DNA of 55,672 bases, from the NCBI GenBank assembly GCA_021325555.1, contig JAJPGY010000027.1, positions 1 through 55,672 on the forward strand, given 5' to 3'. This document shows positions 26,932 to 35,662 of this stretch, one piece after another. The DNA comes from Pseudomonadota bacterium (GTDB taxonomy: Bacteria > Cyanobacteriota > Vampirovibrionia > Obscuribacterales > Obscuribacteraceae). The stretch's first letter is position 1; each line of letters opens with the position of its first letter. Position numbers and translations under genes: made by a program. The notes beneath the pieces were generated by a model. The model saw only the letters and a program-made list of their open reading frames with translations, ran no database searches and was not told the origin of the DNA.

Positions 26932-28182
26932 GTGCTGGCGGCGATTTCAGGGATGACCAGAGCGATGCCCGACCCGCAGGAGAGGATCGGGCGGGCTTCC
27001 GCGCATGTGGTGCGGATCGAGGGTGACCGGGAGGTTGTGCTCGGGCAGGCCTGGCTTGCCGGTCCGGAGTCCCTGGTGACCTGCGGACACGTGGTCGACG
27101 AATACTCCGGCTCGCCGCACCTCCTGAGCGTGCACTTTCCGGGCTCGGGCAACTCTTATCCAGTAACATCGATAACCCTTCATCCCGATTACAGCAGGCG
27201 GTCCGATCAGATTGTCAGATTTGACGCGGCGGTGCTGCGGGTCGAGCTGTCGCCCCCAGAGTCGAGCCTGCCGCCGCTGCCGTTCTGCTGGGGCGGGCGC
27301 CTGGAGAAGAACGACCCGCTGGTTGCCGCCCGCTACCCGGTGCACCTGGGTGAGCTGACCGACGCCCCCGAGCCGCTTGCCCAGGAGGGCCGCTTTCTCG
27401 GCTACCTGCACAAGCAGGACGATTACCACCTTTTGCACGACCTGGCGCTGTCGCCCGGCGACTCGGGTACGGCGATCTTCGACGGGCCGACCGTGGCCGC
27501 TATCCATTGCGGCGACACGGCGAGCCTGCCCGGGTTGAATCTGCCGACCACGGCCATCCGGCTGGCGCTAAGGGTCGATGCCCTGAAGGCGCTCGGGCTC
27601 CGCGAGACGGCCGGCGTGATCCACCGGGCCAGGACGCGCCCGCTCGTGGCCGCCGCCGGTGTTTTTCTGGCAGCGACCGTCCTTGCTTTCCTGATCACGC
27701 TCATGACCCTGGCAGCTCCCCTTAAGTCCCGCTGGAGGGTCAATCAGCCGGTGCAGCTGCCCGTCGATATCCGATTCAATGAGCCGCGCTTTGCATATAA
27801 ATTGAACGAGCACGCCCAGATCGACCTGGCGCCACGGAACGACTGCAACCTCTATCTGTTCGATGTCAACGATTCCAATCGGGTCTTCGTCCTCTATCCG
27901 CTGCCCGCGTTTTCGCCGCTCGTGAGGTCCGGGCAGGTGCGGTCGGTGGGGAAGTTCGGGGACAATTTCATCACCGTCGGCCGGGAGCAGGAAAAACTTC
28001 ACCTGGTCGCCCTAATTTCCAGCGACCCGCTGGTAAAGGAAACTGACTGGGCAAAGGCCAATCCGGCAGGCTCTCCATTGATGATTGGCGGGGACGCTCT
28101 GATGGAAAGGATTCATGACTTCGAGAGGCTGGAGCCCGATGGCGTGATGCACGTGGAGTTTGATGCCCCCAGGGCGTTGTGA
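26932..28182 (+). CDS. membrane-anchored trypsin-like protease fused to DUF4384
   Basis: 416 residues. The N-terminal chymotrypsin-fold domain has an apparently complete triad: VTCGHVVDE (His53), RFDAAVLRV (Asp98) and SPGDSGTAIFDG (Ser178). A transmembrane helix follows at about 238-262. The C-terminal 130 residues are a DUF4384 domain (ARNDCNLYLF-like, seen as APRNDCNLYLFDVNDSNRV and FVLYPLPAFSPLVRSG). There is no N-terminal signal peptide, so the protease domain would be cytosolic and DUF4384 external. DUF4384 is common near caspase-like and kinase genes. GTG 26932 is supported by AAGGA 6 nt upstream. It is co-directional with the next DUF4384 gene (11 nt gap). Confidence 0.88.
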   Translation: MLAAISGMTRAMPDPQERIGRASAHVVRIEGDREVVLGQAWLAGPESLVTCGHVVDEYSGSPHLLSVHFPGSGNSYPVTSITLHPDYSRRSDQIVRFDAAVLRVELSPPESSLPPLPFCWGGRLEKNDPLVAARYPVHLGELTDAPEPLAQEGRFLGYLHKQDDYHLLHDLALSPGDSGTAIFDGPTVAAIHCGDTASLPGLNLPTTAIRLALRVDALKALGLRETAGVIHRARTRPLVAAAGVFLAATVLAFLITLMTLAAPLKSRWRVNQPVQLPVDIRFNEPRFAYKLNEHAQIDLAPRNDCNLYLFDVNDSNRVFVLYPLPAFSPLVRSGQVRSVGKFGDNFITVGREQEKLHLVALISSDPLVKETDWAKANPAGSPLMIGGDALMERIHDFERLEPDGVMHVEFDAPRAL

Positions 28183-28193
28183 GGAGTACAGAG

Positions 28194-29150
28194 ATGAACG
28201 TTTCTCGGATTAACCTGATATTCGGCGGGGTGACGCTCGCATTCTCGCTGGTCACCCAGGCAGCGTTTGCCGGCGAGCCGTCGAAGCCGGCGACGCCGGG
28301 AAGCAAGGCGGCGCAAACCGAGCCGACGGCCGCCGACATGAAAAACTCGAAGGAGCGCGGGCTCATCTTCAACACGGTAAACGTGGGCGTCGGCGCCGGG
28401 GCCCCGGCGGTCAAGGTTCCGGTTGTCCCGAGGGTGGCCCCGCAGGCCAGGCCTGCGCCGACCAGGCAAAAGGCCGCCGGCAAGCCGGCCGCTAAAACCG
28501 CCGCTGCCACCGGGACCGCTTTATCCACAAAGGCGGCAAAGGCCCCGCATGCGCCCGCGAAGGTGGGGCCGGCCGGCACGGCCGGTCAGATGCCGGAAGG
28601 CGGCGCCGTCACGGTTTCGCACGAGACGCCGGCCGCGCAGGCCGCCGTGATCAAGGCCTGGCTCGACAAGCCAGGAGCATCCCCGGCCTACAAGGTCGGC
28701 GAGAAGATGACGGTCAATATCTCGGCTGCTGCGGACTGCAACCTCATGGTCTTCGACTACGACGGCAGATCGAGCTTAAAGCAGATCTTCCCCAACCAGT
28801 ACCAGCCGAGCGGGCTGGTGAGGGCCGGGGAGACGGTGAGCATCGGCGGGGCGGACAGCCCGTTCGACTACCAGATCGCCGGCAAGGGCGGGCAGGAGAA
28901 GATCTTCGTCTACGCATATCCCGCCTCGGCCACGCAAAATCCGCTCACCGTGGCCCTGGCGCCGGTGGCGAACTCGCCTTTCCGGGAAGCGAAGATGACC
29001 ATCGAGCAGTACCGCGACCTGGTCAACAAGTCGAAGGTCTTCTTCGCCCGCGAGGTCAAGGTGGTTCCCAAGCAGGGCTTCAAGGCGGTTTCGACAGAGC
29101 CCGGCTCGACGGCCAATAAGATCGAGCTGGGTTTCCAGGTTCTCCCGTAA
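28194..29150 (+). CDS. secreted DUF4384 protein
   Basis: 318 residues. A signal peptide (MNVSRINLIFGGVTLAFSLVTQAAFA) precedes an Ala/Pro/Lys-rich linker (about 40-145) and a C-terminal DUF4384 domain: VGEKMTVNISAAADCNLMVF, KQIFPNQYQPSGLVRAGETV and KIFVYAYP. It shares the ADCNLMVFD/NDCNLYLFD motif with the preceding gene, so the two are likely paired modules. GAGGAG 7 nt upstream supports ATG 28194. It follows the protease gene by 11 nt and is followed by the terminator at 29170-29204. The domain has no known enzymatic role; it might bind peptides or surface ligands. Confidence 0.85.
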   Translation: MNVSRINLIFGGVTLAFSLVTQAAFAGEPSKPATPGSKAAQTEPTAADMKNSKERGLIFNTVNVGVGAGAPAVKVPVVPRVAPQARPAPTRQKAAGKPAAKTAAATGTALSTKAAKAPHAPAKVGPAGTAGQMPEGGAVTVSHETPAAQAAVIKAWLDKPGASPAYKVGEKMTVNISAAADCNLMVFDYDGRSSLKQIFPNQYQPSGLVRAGETVSIGGADSPFDYQIAGKGGQEKIFVYAYPASATQNPLTVALAPVANSPFREAKMTIEQYRDLVNKSKVFFAREVKVVPKQGFKAVSTEPGSTANKIELGFQVLP

Positions 29151-29169
29151 AAAAGTATCCACATGCCAG

Positions 29170-29204
29170 GCGACGGGCGCATCTCAAGTGCGCCGCTCGC
29201 TTTT
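29170..29204 (+). terminator. intrinsic terminator of the trypsin/DUF4384 operon
   Basis: Arms 29170-29181 and 29189-29200 pair over 12 positions with two internal mismatches (GCGA and GGCGCA segments), with a 7-nt loop and a TTTT run. It lies between the convergent DUF4384 and superoxide dismutase genes. Confidence 0.65.
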
Positions 29205-29223
29205 GGGACGCCGGGGGGATCCC

Positions 29224-30009
29224 CTACGTGGTGGAGGCGTGCCCGACCGGGTGCCTGGCCGTGGCGGCCATGCGCTTGCCCACCACGTCCCAGTCCAGAT
29301 TGCTGAAGAAGGCGTCGAGGTATCTGCCCCGGTCGATGCCGTAATCGATCATGTACGCGTGCTCGTAGACGTCGAGAACCAGCACCGGCACCACATTGGC
29401 GGGCACGAACATGTTGTGCAGATCGAGACCGAAGCACTCCAGGTGGCCGTCGCGCGTGTTGAAGCCGACCAGCACCCAGCCGCGCATCGACTTGCCGGCC
29501 GCCTTCACGTAGTCCACGAACCTGCCGTAGCTGCCCCACTGGGAATCTATCGCCGAGCGCAGCTCGCCGGCCGGCTCGCCGCCCTTGCCGCCTAGGTTGC
29601 CGAAGTACAGCTCGTGATAGACGACACCGTTGAGCGCGTAGCTCTGCTCCACCAGCAGCTCGCGGAATGGGGCGTAGGTGGCGTTGGCTCCGGCAATCTC
29701 TGCGTCCTTCAGCTTGCCGTGAATTTCGTTGGCCTTGCCGACGTATCCTTTGTAGAGCTTGAGATGCTGCTCAACCTGCTTGCCGGACAGACCCGGCATG
29801 TTGGCGCTGACCAGGTGGCCGAAGTCCCTGGCCACGTAAGCTTCTGCGGAGCCGGTGGTCGCCGCGGCCACCGGCTCCGCAGAAGCGGCCCCAGCCGTGA
29901 CCAGACTGCCCGCTGCCAGCGCTCCCATGAGAAGGACCTCCCTCCTGGTGAACGCCTCGTCGCCAACAACCTCGAAATTGCCTATGGTTTCATGATCTAT
30001 GGCTGACAT
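29224..30009 (-). CDS. exported Fe/Mn superoxide dismutase
   Basis: 261 residues. The N-terminus is a twin-arginine signal (FTRREVLLMGALAAGSLV, AxA site near ASAEP), so the enzyme is probably exported folded through Tat. The mature part has the iron/manganese SOD fold: HLKLYKGYVGKANE, NGVVYHELYFGNLGGKG and DVYEHAYMIDYG, the last holding the metal-binding Asp and His. The first metal ligand lies in a helix different in detail from classic SODs (VVYHELYFG rather than NHxxFW), so the branch is divergent. GGAG 7 nt upstream supports ATG 30009. It is convergent with the DUF4384 gene and divergent from malic enzyme. Confidence 0.88.
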   Translation of the reverse strand: MSAIDHETIGNFEVVGDEAFTRREVLLMGALAAGSLVTAGAASAEPVAAATTGSAEAYVARDFGHLVSANMPGLSGKQVEQHLKLYKGYVGKANEIHGKLKDAEIAGANATYAPFRELLVEQSYALNGVVYHELYFGNLGGKGGEPAGELRSAIDSQWGSYGRFVDYVKAAGKSMRGWVLVGFNTRDGHLECFGLDLHNMFVPANVVPVLVLDVYEHAYMIDYGIDRGRYLDAFFSNLDWDVVGKRMAATARHPVGHASTT

Positions 30010-30187
30010 GTTTTTCTCCTGTTGGCAAGTAAAGTGAGAATCATCTGAGAAGCATAGATAACCGTGGTCATTTGTCATTAAATCTTCTATCCTTAGCGGC
30101 ACGCTCTCTTAACAAAACGAAATCAGGGCGGTGAACGCTACCCCCATCAACTCCAGTTGCGCCCACCTACGAGGCAGGAGCTTCATC

Positions 30188-31693
30188 ATGGCTACAACCA
30201 AGTTGCCCCCGCGGCAGGAATCGGAAAAGCAAAACGACAACCCAACCCCGCCGGCTAATGAAGCCGCGCTCGTCAAGCCAAGCGCCAGCTGCAGCATCAC
30301 CATGCGCCTCAAGTACCGCAATCTGCCCGGCATGCTGGGCAAGGTCACATCGCTCATCGGCGAGGTCGGCGGCGATATCGGGGCCATAGACATCGCCGGA
30401 TTTGAAAAGGACAACATCATAAGGGACCTCACGGTCAACGTGCGCGACACCGATCACGGCGAGAAGGTGGTGAAGACGCTCAACCAGATTGATGGTTGCC
30501 AGGTCATACACGTGTCGGACCGCACGTTCCTCATGCATCTGGGCGGCAAGATTCGCGTCACCAACAAGGTGCCGCTGGCCACGCGCGACGACCTGTCGAT
30601 GGCCTATACGCCCGGTGTGGCGCGCGTTTGCATGGCCATACACAAGGACAGGGAGAGCGTCTACAACCTGACGATCAAGCACAACTCGGTGGCCGTCGTC
30701 ACCGACGGCTCGGCGGTGCTCGGTCTGGGAAACATCGGTCCGGAAGCCGCCCTGCCGGTCATGGAAGGCAAAGCGATGCTGTTCAAGGAGTTCGGCAAAA
30801 TAGACGCTTTCCCGATCTGCCTGGCCACGCAGGACACGGAAGAGATCATCAAGGCGGTGAAGTACATTGCCCCCGTATTTGGTGGCATCAACCTCGAGGA
30901 CATCTCGGCGCCCCGCTGCTTCGAGATCGAGACGCGCCTGAAAAAGGAGCTCGATATCCCGGTGTTCCACGACGATCAGCACGGCACCGCGGTCGTGGTG
31001 CTGGCGGCCCTTATCAACGCGCTCAAGATCGTGAAAAAGGAGATGCACGAGCTGAAGGTGGTGGTGAGCGGCGTTGGCGCCGCCGGTGTCGCCTGCTCGA
31101 AGATCCTGATGTCCGCCGGCGTGAAAAACATCATCGGTTTCGACCGCCAGGGGGCGATCTACAATGGCCGGGTCGAGCACATGAACTACATGAAGGAATG
31201 GTTCGCGGAGAACACCAACCCCACCTGTTTCAAGGGCAGCGTCCACGACGCCCTCGAGGGAGCCGACCTTTTCCTGGGGCTTTCCGGGCCGGGCACGATA
31301 CAGGCGCCGGATCTGGCGCGCATGAACAGGGACGCGATCGTCTTCGCCATGGCCAATCCGGTTCCCGAGGTGATGCCCGAGGAGGCGGCGCCCTACGTGC
31401 GCATCATGGCCACGGGGCGCTCCGACTATCCCAACCAGATCAACAACGTCCTGTGCTTCCCCGGCATCTTCCGGGGAGCGCTGGATGCGCACGCCACCGA
31501 CATCAACGAGGAGATGAAGCTGGCGGCCGCCCAGGCGCTGGCCGCCGTGATCTCGGCCAACGAGCTTTGCGAGGATTACATCATCCCCGGCGTGTTCAAT
31601 CCGCGGGTGGCCGAGGAGGTCTCGCATGCCGTGGTCAAGGCGGCGCGCAAAACCGGGGTGGCGAAAAAGCAGAGGAAGCCCTCGTTTTATTGA
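30188..31693 (+). CDS. malate dehydrogenase (oxaloacetate-decarboxylating), malic enzyme with N-terminal ACT domain
   Basis: 501 residues. Residues of about 35-110 form an ACT regulatory domain (ITMRLKYRNLPGMLGKVTSLIGEVGGDIGAI pattern), which suggests allosteric control by a small molecule. The catalytic malic enzyme follows: DLSMAYTPGVARVC, NSVAVVTDGSAVLGLGNIGP, DDQHGTAVVVLAALINA, VVVSGVGAAGVACSKIL, and MANPVPEVMP. It decarboxylates malate to pyruvate. Nucleotide preference cannot be read. GGAG 7 nt before ATG 30188 sets the start. It is convergent with a kinase gene. Confidence 0.93.
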   Translation: MATTKLPPRQESEKQNDNPTPPANEAALVKPSASCSITMRLKYRNLPGMLGKVTSLIGEVGGDIGAIDIAGFEKDNIIRDLTVNVRDTDHGEKVVKTLNQIDGCQVIHVSDRTFLMHLGGKIRVTNKVPLATRDDLSMAYTPGVARVCMAIHKDRESVYNLTIKHNSVAVVTDGSAVLGLGNIGPEAALPVMEGKAMLFKEFGKIDAFPICLATQDTEEIIKAVKYIAPVFGGINLEDISAPRCFEIETRLKKELDIPVFHDDQHGTAVVVLAALINALKIVKKEMHELKVVVSGVGAAGVACSKILMSAGVKNIIGFDRQGAIYNGRVEHMNYMKEWFAENTNPTCFKGSVHDALEGADLFLGLSGPGTIQAPDLARMNRDAIVFAMANPVPEVMPEEAAPYVRIMATGRSDYPNQINNVLCFPGIFRGALDAHATDINEEMKLAAAQALAAVISANELCEDYIIPGVFNPRVAEEVSHAVVKAARKTGVAKKQRKPSFY

Positions 31694-31788
31694 CGAGCGG
31701 CGGCTGCAGCTGCGGGGATGGGCTAATGGGCAACCGCGGGCTCGGCAAGGCACCAGCGCCAGCGCATGGCCAGACCGGCAGCGATGCC

Positions 31789-32763
31789 TCAGGGCCCGGA
31801 TTGTATTTGCCTGAGCAGCTGGCGGAGGTCGGCGGACAGGTCGGCGGCGCTGGCGTAACGGGTCGACGGGCACTGCGAAAGTGCCCTGCGCAGTATGCGG
31901 GCTATGCTCGGCCAGTAACGGCTGCAGGAGAGGCGCTGGTCGCGCGGCGTCACGAGCCGCTTTCCCCGCAACCTGTACTGCACGGCGTCCTCGACGCTGC
32001 GCTTGAACGGCAGGCAGCCGAAGAGGCATTCGAAAAACAGGAGCCCGATCTGATAAGTATCCGTCTTGCGCGTGTGCGGCTTGTTGAGCATCTGCTCGGG
32101 CGACATGTAGAAGACGCTCAGCGGGCTCGATTTGTCCGGGCCTGAGCGTCCCCGATTCTCGAAGCCGGCGATGCCAAAATCAAGCACACAGACGTGGTCC
32201 GCCCCGCCGCGCCGGCAGACCATGATATTTGCCGGCTTGAGATCGCCGTGCACCAGCCCCGCTGCGTGACAGTGCTCGAGCGCATCGGCGACCTGCTGGC
32301 AGATGTCCACCGCCCTTTCCAGGGACATCGGGCCGTCGTTGAGGAGCTGGTCGAGAGTGCGCCCGTCAGCGTAATCCAGGGCCAGGCAGTATCTGCCGCC
32401 AGCGAGCCGGCCGTGCTCCAGCAATTTGATGATGTGCCGGTGATCGAGCCTCATCAGGTGCTTGGCTTCCTGGCGCAGGTACCTGTTGTAATTCTTGCCG
32501 GGCTGCAAGGCGGCTACCTTGATGGCCACCATCCGGCCATCCGAGAGGCGCCGGGCGCGGTAGACGTGGCCCATGCCGCCTCTTCCCAGAAGCTCTTCGA
32601 TGACGTAGCGGGAGCCGCCGGCAAGCTCTATCTCCTCACCCCGCTCCATCCGGGGCGCCCGGACCGTCCTGCCGCGCCTGCGGGATGCAACACGCCGCCC
32701 GTGGCAGTCGAACTCCACGGTTGTCGAGACGGCCAACGAAAACAGATGAGGCAAGCCGAACAT
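31789..32763 (-). CDS. Ser/Thr protein kinase (HGD variant)
   Basis: 324 residues. Kinase domain with LLGRGGMGHVYRA, VAIKV (Lys82), VHGDLKPAN (the usual HRD Arg replaced by Gly, residues 172-174), DFGIAGF (195-197) and SPEQM. The HRD-to-HGD change means RD-type activation-loop control is absent; the catalytic Asp is kept. The 40-residue N-terminal extension has no clear motif. GGGGGA about 6 nt upstream supports ATG 32763; a shorter form from ATG 32649 is possible. No membrane helix is seen. It is convergent with malic enzyme. Confidence 0.9.
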   Translation of the reverse strand: MFGLPHLFSLAVSTTVEFDCHGRRVASRRRGRTVRAPRMERGEEIELAGGSRYVIEELLGRGGMGHVYRARRLSDGRMVAIKVAALQPGKNYNRYLRQEAKHLMRLDHRHIIKLLEHGRLAGGRYCLALDYADGRTLDQLLNDGPMSLERAVDICQQVADALEHCHAAGLVHGDLKPANIMVCRRGGADHVCVLDFGIAGFENRGRSGPDKSSPLSVFYMSPEQMLNKPHTRKTDTYQIGLLFFECLFGCLPFKRSVEDAVQYRLRGKRLVTPRDQRLSCSRYWPSIARILRRALSQCPSTRYASAADLSADLRQLLRQIQSGP

Positions 32764-33072
32764 CCCGCGTCCCCCGCACACTCATCACCTGACATCTATT
32801 GTCACAATCAGCGGCTTTCCTGCCATCCCACCTTGGGTTTATCACGAAAGGGAAAAAATTTGGGTTAACCGCCACGCTGGTGGTAGCAACCGTTACCACT
32901 TCCGGGTGACCCGGCATCCTCCCGGCGAGCGCCAGCCCGGCCCCGGCGCGGCGGTCGCAGACCATGAGCGACGGGCACCGCCCTCGTCGAGGCTCCGGGT
33001 GACAGCCAGGGACCTCGGGCGGGCTCCCGGACGCCTGCCAGCGGCTGCCTGCGCAGACGATTGTCTTAAGGT
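32764..33072. other. 309-nt intergenic region between the kinase and fumC
   Basis: I see no gene here. It contains a 15-bp near-palindrome at 32790-32804 (TGACA-tctat-TGTCA), 27 nt upstream of the kinase start, which may be an operator, and an AT-rich patch near 32840-32865. Nothing else is convincing. Confidence 0.4.
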
Positions 33073-34491
33073 CTATTGCTGCGGTCCGATCATGTCCCCG
33101 GGGCAGACGAGCTTGTCGAACTCATCGCCCCCCAGGTAGCCGAGCTCGACGCAGGCCTGCCTGAGCGTCTTGTTCTCCTCGTGCGCCTTGTGGGCGATCC
33201 TGGCCGCCTTGTCGTAGCCTATGTGCGGGCTCAAGGCGGTGACCAGCATGAGCGAGTTGTCCAGGTAGTGCTTGATCTGGGGCAGGTTGGGCGTGATGCC
33301 GGCTATCATGTGGTCGGTCATCGAGGAGCAGGCGTCGGACAGAAGCTCGATCGAGTGCAGCAGGTTGTAAATGATCACCGGCTTGAAGACATTGAGCTCG
33401 AAATTCCCCTGAGAGCCGGCCATGGCGACCGCGGTGTCATTGCCTATTACCTGCACGCAGACCATGGTCATCGCCTCGCACTGGGTCGGGTTGACCTTGC
33501 CGGGCATGATCGACGAGCCGGGCTCATTTTCCGGCAGGTTGAGCTCGGCCAGCCCGCAGCGGGGGCCTGAGCCGAGCCAGCGGATGTCGTTTGCGATTTT
33601 CATGAGCGAGCAGGCGGCCGTCCGTATGACGCCGCTGGCGGCCACCAGGGCGTCGTGGGCGGCCAGGTAGGCGAACTTGTTGGGCGCGCTCACGAAAGGC
33701 AACTTTGTCTCGGAGGCGATGCGGGCGGCGGCCAGCTCGGCGAAGCGGGGATGGGTGTTGAGCCCGGTGCCGACGGCGGTGCCGCCTATCGCCAGCTTGT
33801 AGATGTCCTTCAGGCAGTGGTCGATGCGCTCGAGGTCCTCGTCCAGCTGGGCGACATAGCCTGAGAACTCCTGCCCGAGGGTGAGCGGCACGGCATCCAT
33901 CAGGTGGGTGCGCCCGATCTTGACGATGTCCTTGAACTCGTTTGCCTTGGCGGCAAGCGCGTCTCGGACCTTCTTCAACATCGGGATGAGCCGGTGGTTC
34001 ATCTGTTCGGCCGCCGCGATGTGCATGGCCGTGGGGAAGGTGTCGTTGGAGGACTGCGAGCGGTTGACGTGATCGTTGGGGTGGATCGGGGTCTTGCTGC
34101 CCATCTGCCCGCCGGCGATCTCGATCGCGCGGTTGGAGATCACCTCGTTGGCGTTCATGTTGGTCTGCGTGCCGCTGCCGGTCTGCCACACCCGCAGAGG
34201 GAATTCGCCGTCCAGCCTGCCGTCCGTTACCTCCTGCGCGGCCTGAACGATGAGCCTCGCCTTGTCCGGCTCCAGCAGGCCCAGCTCCTCGTTGACCAGC
34301 GCCGCCGCCTTCTTCAGGATCCCGAAGGCCCGGATGAGCTCTCTGGGCATAACATCGTGCCCGATGGCGAAGTGCACCAGCGAGCGCTGGGTTTGCGCGC
34401 CCCAGTAGTGGTCGGCCGGGACCTCGATGGCTCCCATGCTGTCCGTCTCGACGCGAAATTGCGCGGTCTTTTCCTTCGCCATGCTTGTCAT
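33073..34491 (-). CDS. fumC: fumarate hydratase, class II
   Basis: 472 residues, a full-length class II fumarase of the aspartase/fumarase superfamily. Motifs: [66 protein letters not shown], and the signature [17 protein letters not shown]. It interconverts fumarate and malate in the TCA cycle; malic enzyme is about 3 kb away. GGGAG about 9 nt before ATG 34491 sets the start. It is divergent from the patatin gene across about 140 bp. Confidence 0.96.
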   Translation of the reverse strand: MTSMAKEKTAQFRVETDSMGAIEVPADHYWGAQTQRSLVHFAIGHDVMPRELIRAFGILKKAAALVNEELGLLEPDKARLIVQAAQEVTDGRLDGEFPLRVWQTGSGTQTNMNANEVISNRAIEIAGGQMGSKTPIHPNDHVNRSQSSNDTFPTAMHIAAAEQMNHRLIPMLKKVRDALAAKANEFKDIVKIGRTHLMDAVPLTLGQEFSGYVAQLDEDLERIDHCLKDIYKLAIGGTAVGTGLNTHPRFAELAAARIASETKLPFVSAPNKFAYLAAHDALVAASGVIRTAACSLMKIANDIRWLGSGPRCGLAELNLPENEPGSSIMPGKVNPTQCEAMTMVCVQVIGNDTAVAMAGSQGNFELNVFKPVIIYNLLHSIELLSDACSSMTDHMIAGITPNLPQIKHYLDNSLMLVTALSPHIGYDKAARIAHKAHEENKTLRQACVELGYLGGDEFDKLVCPGDMIGPQQ

Positions 34492-34634
34492 TCTGACTAT
34501 CTCCCTCAAACAGCCAGAGGTCTATTATATGTGAACGGCATACTTTATTCTCAGCCCGAGCTGAAACAGGAGCGTGGCAGCGGCGTCCGGCGGAGAAGAA
34601 GCCAAGGGTCGGCACAATTCCCCCCGGAGGACTG

Positions 34635-35636
34635 ATGCTCTCGTACCTCACTCGACTGTCCTGCTTAACATTATTGACGCTGCTTCTGTGCCGGGCGATG
34701 CCTCCCTGCGCTGCAGCGGACAGCGAGCCGTCCGGCGCCGCGCCTGACGGTCGCCCGCGCCTTGCCCTGGCGCTCGGTGGCGGTGGCACCCGCGGTGCGG
34801 CGCACGTCGGCGTGCTGCGGGTGCTGGAGGAGGAGGGCATCCACGTGGATTGCCTAGCCGGCACCTCGATCGGGTCTATCGTCGGCGGCATGTACGCCGC
34901 CGGTGTCTCCCTGGACCGGATTCAGAGGCTGGCGGAGAGCAAAGCGATCTTTCACGCCTACAACACCGTGCCGATTCCCCTGCGCGTGGCTATTATCCCG
35001 ATTACCATGATTCCTCGCCTGTTCGGGATTCATCCTTATGTGGGGCTGTACCGGGGAAAGAAGTTCGCCAATTTCCTCGACAGGAACCTGCCCAGGGACC
35101 GGCGCAACGTGGAGGAGACCAGGATCCCTTTCCGGGCGGTGGCGACCGACATGCTGACAGGCGACCCTTACGTCATCAGCAAGGGCCCGCTGGGGCGGGC
35201 GATGCAGGCGTCGGCCGCCATCCCCTGGCTGCGAAAGCCGGTGCTTCTCGACGGCGCGGTGCTGAACGACGGGGTCCTGGCGGCCAACCTGCCGGTCGAG
35301 CAAGCGCGTGCCATGGGCGCGGATGCGGTGATCTGCGTAGATGTCGACGGGCCGCTGAAGCCGGCGACGGAGAAAGAGTTCCGCAGCATCAAGTTCCTGG
35401 AGAACAGGACCGCCACGATGATCATGACGAAGCTCGACGATCATTATCGCAAGCTGGCCGATCTGGTGATTCAACCGGACGTTGCAGACATACCGGTGCT
35501 GTCGGCCAGGCGCTCCGATGTCCAGTCGGCGGTGGCCGCGGGGGAAAAGGCTGCGCGAGAGGCGTTGCCTGCAATCCGCAAGCTGGTGCTCGAGCGGAAG
35601 AGGCGGCCGGCGCAGGAGCTTTCCGCCCCCCGGTAA
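34635..35636 (+). CDS. patatin-like phospholipase, secreted
   Basis: 333 residues. A signal peptide (LTRLSCLTLLTLLLCRAM, AxA-like end) is followed by the patatin fold: oxyanion loop GGGGTRGAAHVGVL, catalytic GTSIGSIVGG, and the DGAVLND segment in which the aspartate of the dyad sits. It probably hydrolyses phospholipid or lysophospholipid outside the cytoplasm. GGAGG 4 nt before ATG 34635. The C-terminus is helical and basic. It is convergent with the next gene with 26 nt between the stops. Confidence 0.92.
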   Translation: MLSYLTRLSCLTLLTLLLCRAMPPCAAADSEPSGAAPDGRPRLALALGGGGTRGAAHVGVLRVLEEEGIHVDCLAGTSIGSIVGGMYAAGVSLDRIQRLAESKAIFHAYNTVPIPLRVAIIPITMIPRLFGIHPYVGLYRGKKFANFLDRNLPRDRRNVEETRIPFRAVATDMLTGDPYVISKGPLGRAMQASAAIPWLRKPVLLDGAVLNDGVLAANLPVEQARAMGADAVICVDVDGPLKPATEKEFRSIKFLENRTATMIMTKLDDHYRKLADLVIQPDVADIPVLSARRSDVQSAVAAGEKAAREALPAIRKLVLERKRRPAQELSAPR

Positions 35637-35662
35637 GGCCGCCGGCACGCGTGCATGCGCTG

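Noticed and set aside
30010..30187. Possible Fur box upstream of superoxide dismutase
   Set aside because: Only a partial match (GAGAATCAT) was seen, with no second half; not enough to call.
30167..32029. Long open minus-strand frame of about 620 codons opposite malic enzyme
   Set aside because: It is antisense to a clear, full-length malic enzyme; long open antisense frames are expected in GC-rich coding DNA, and its translation lacks any domain.
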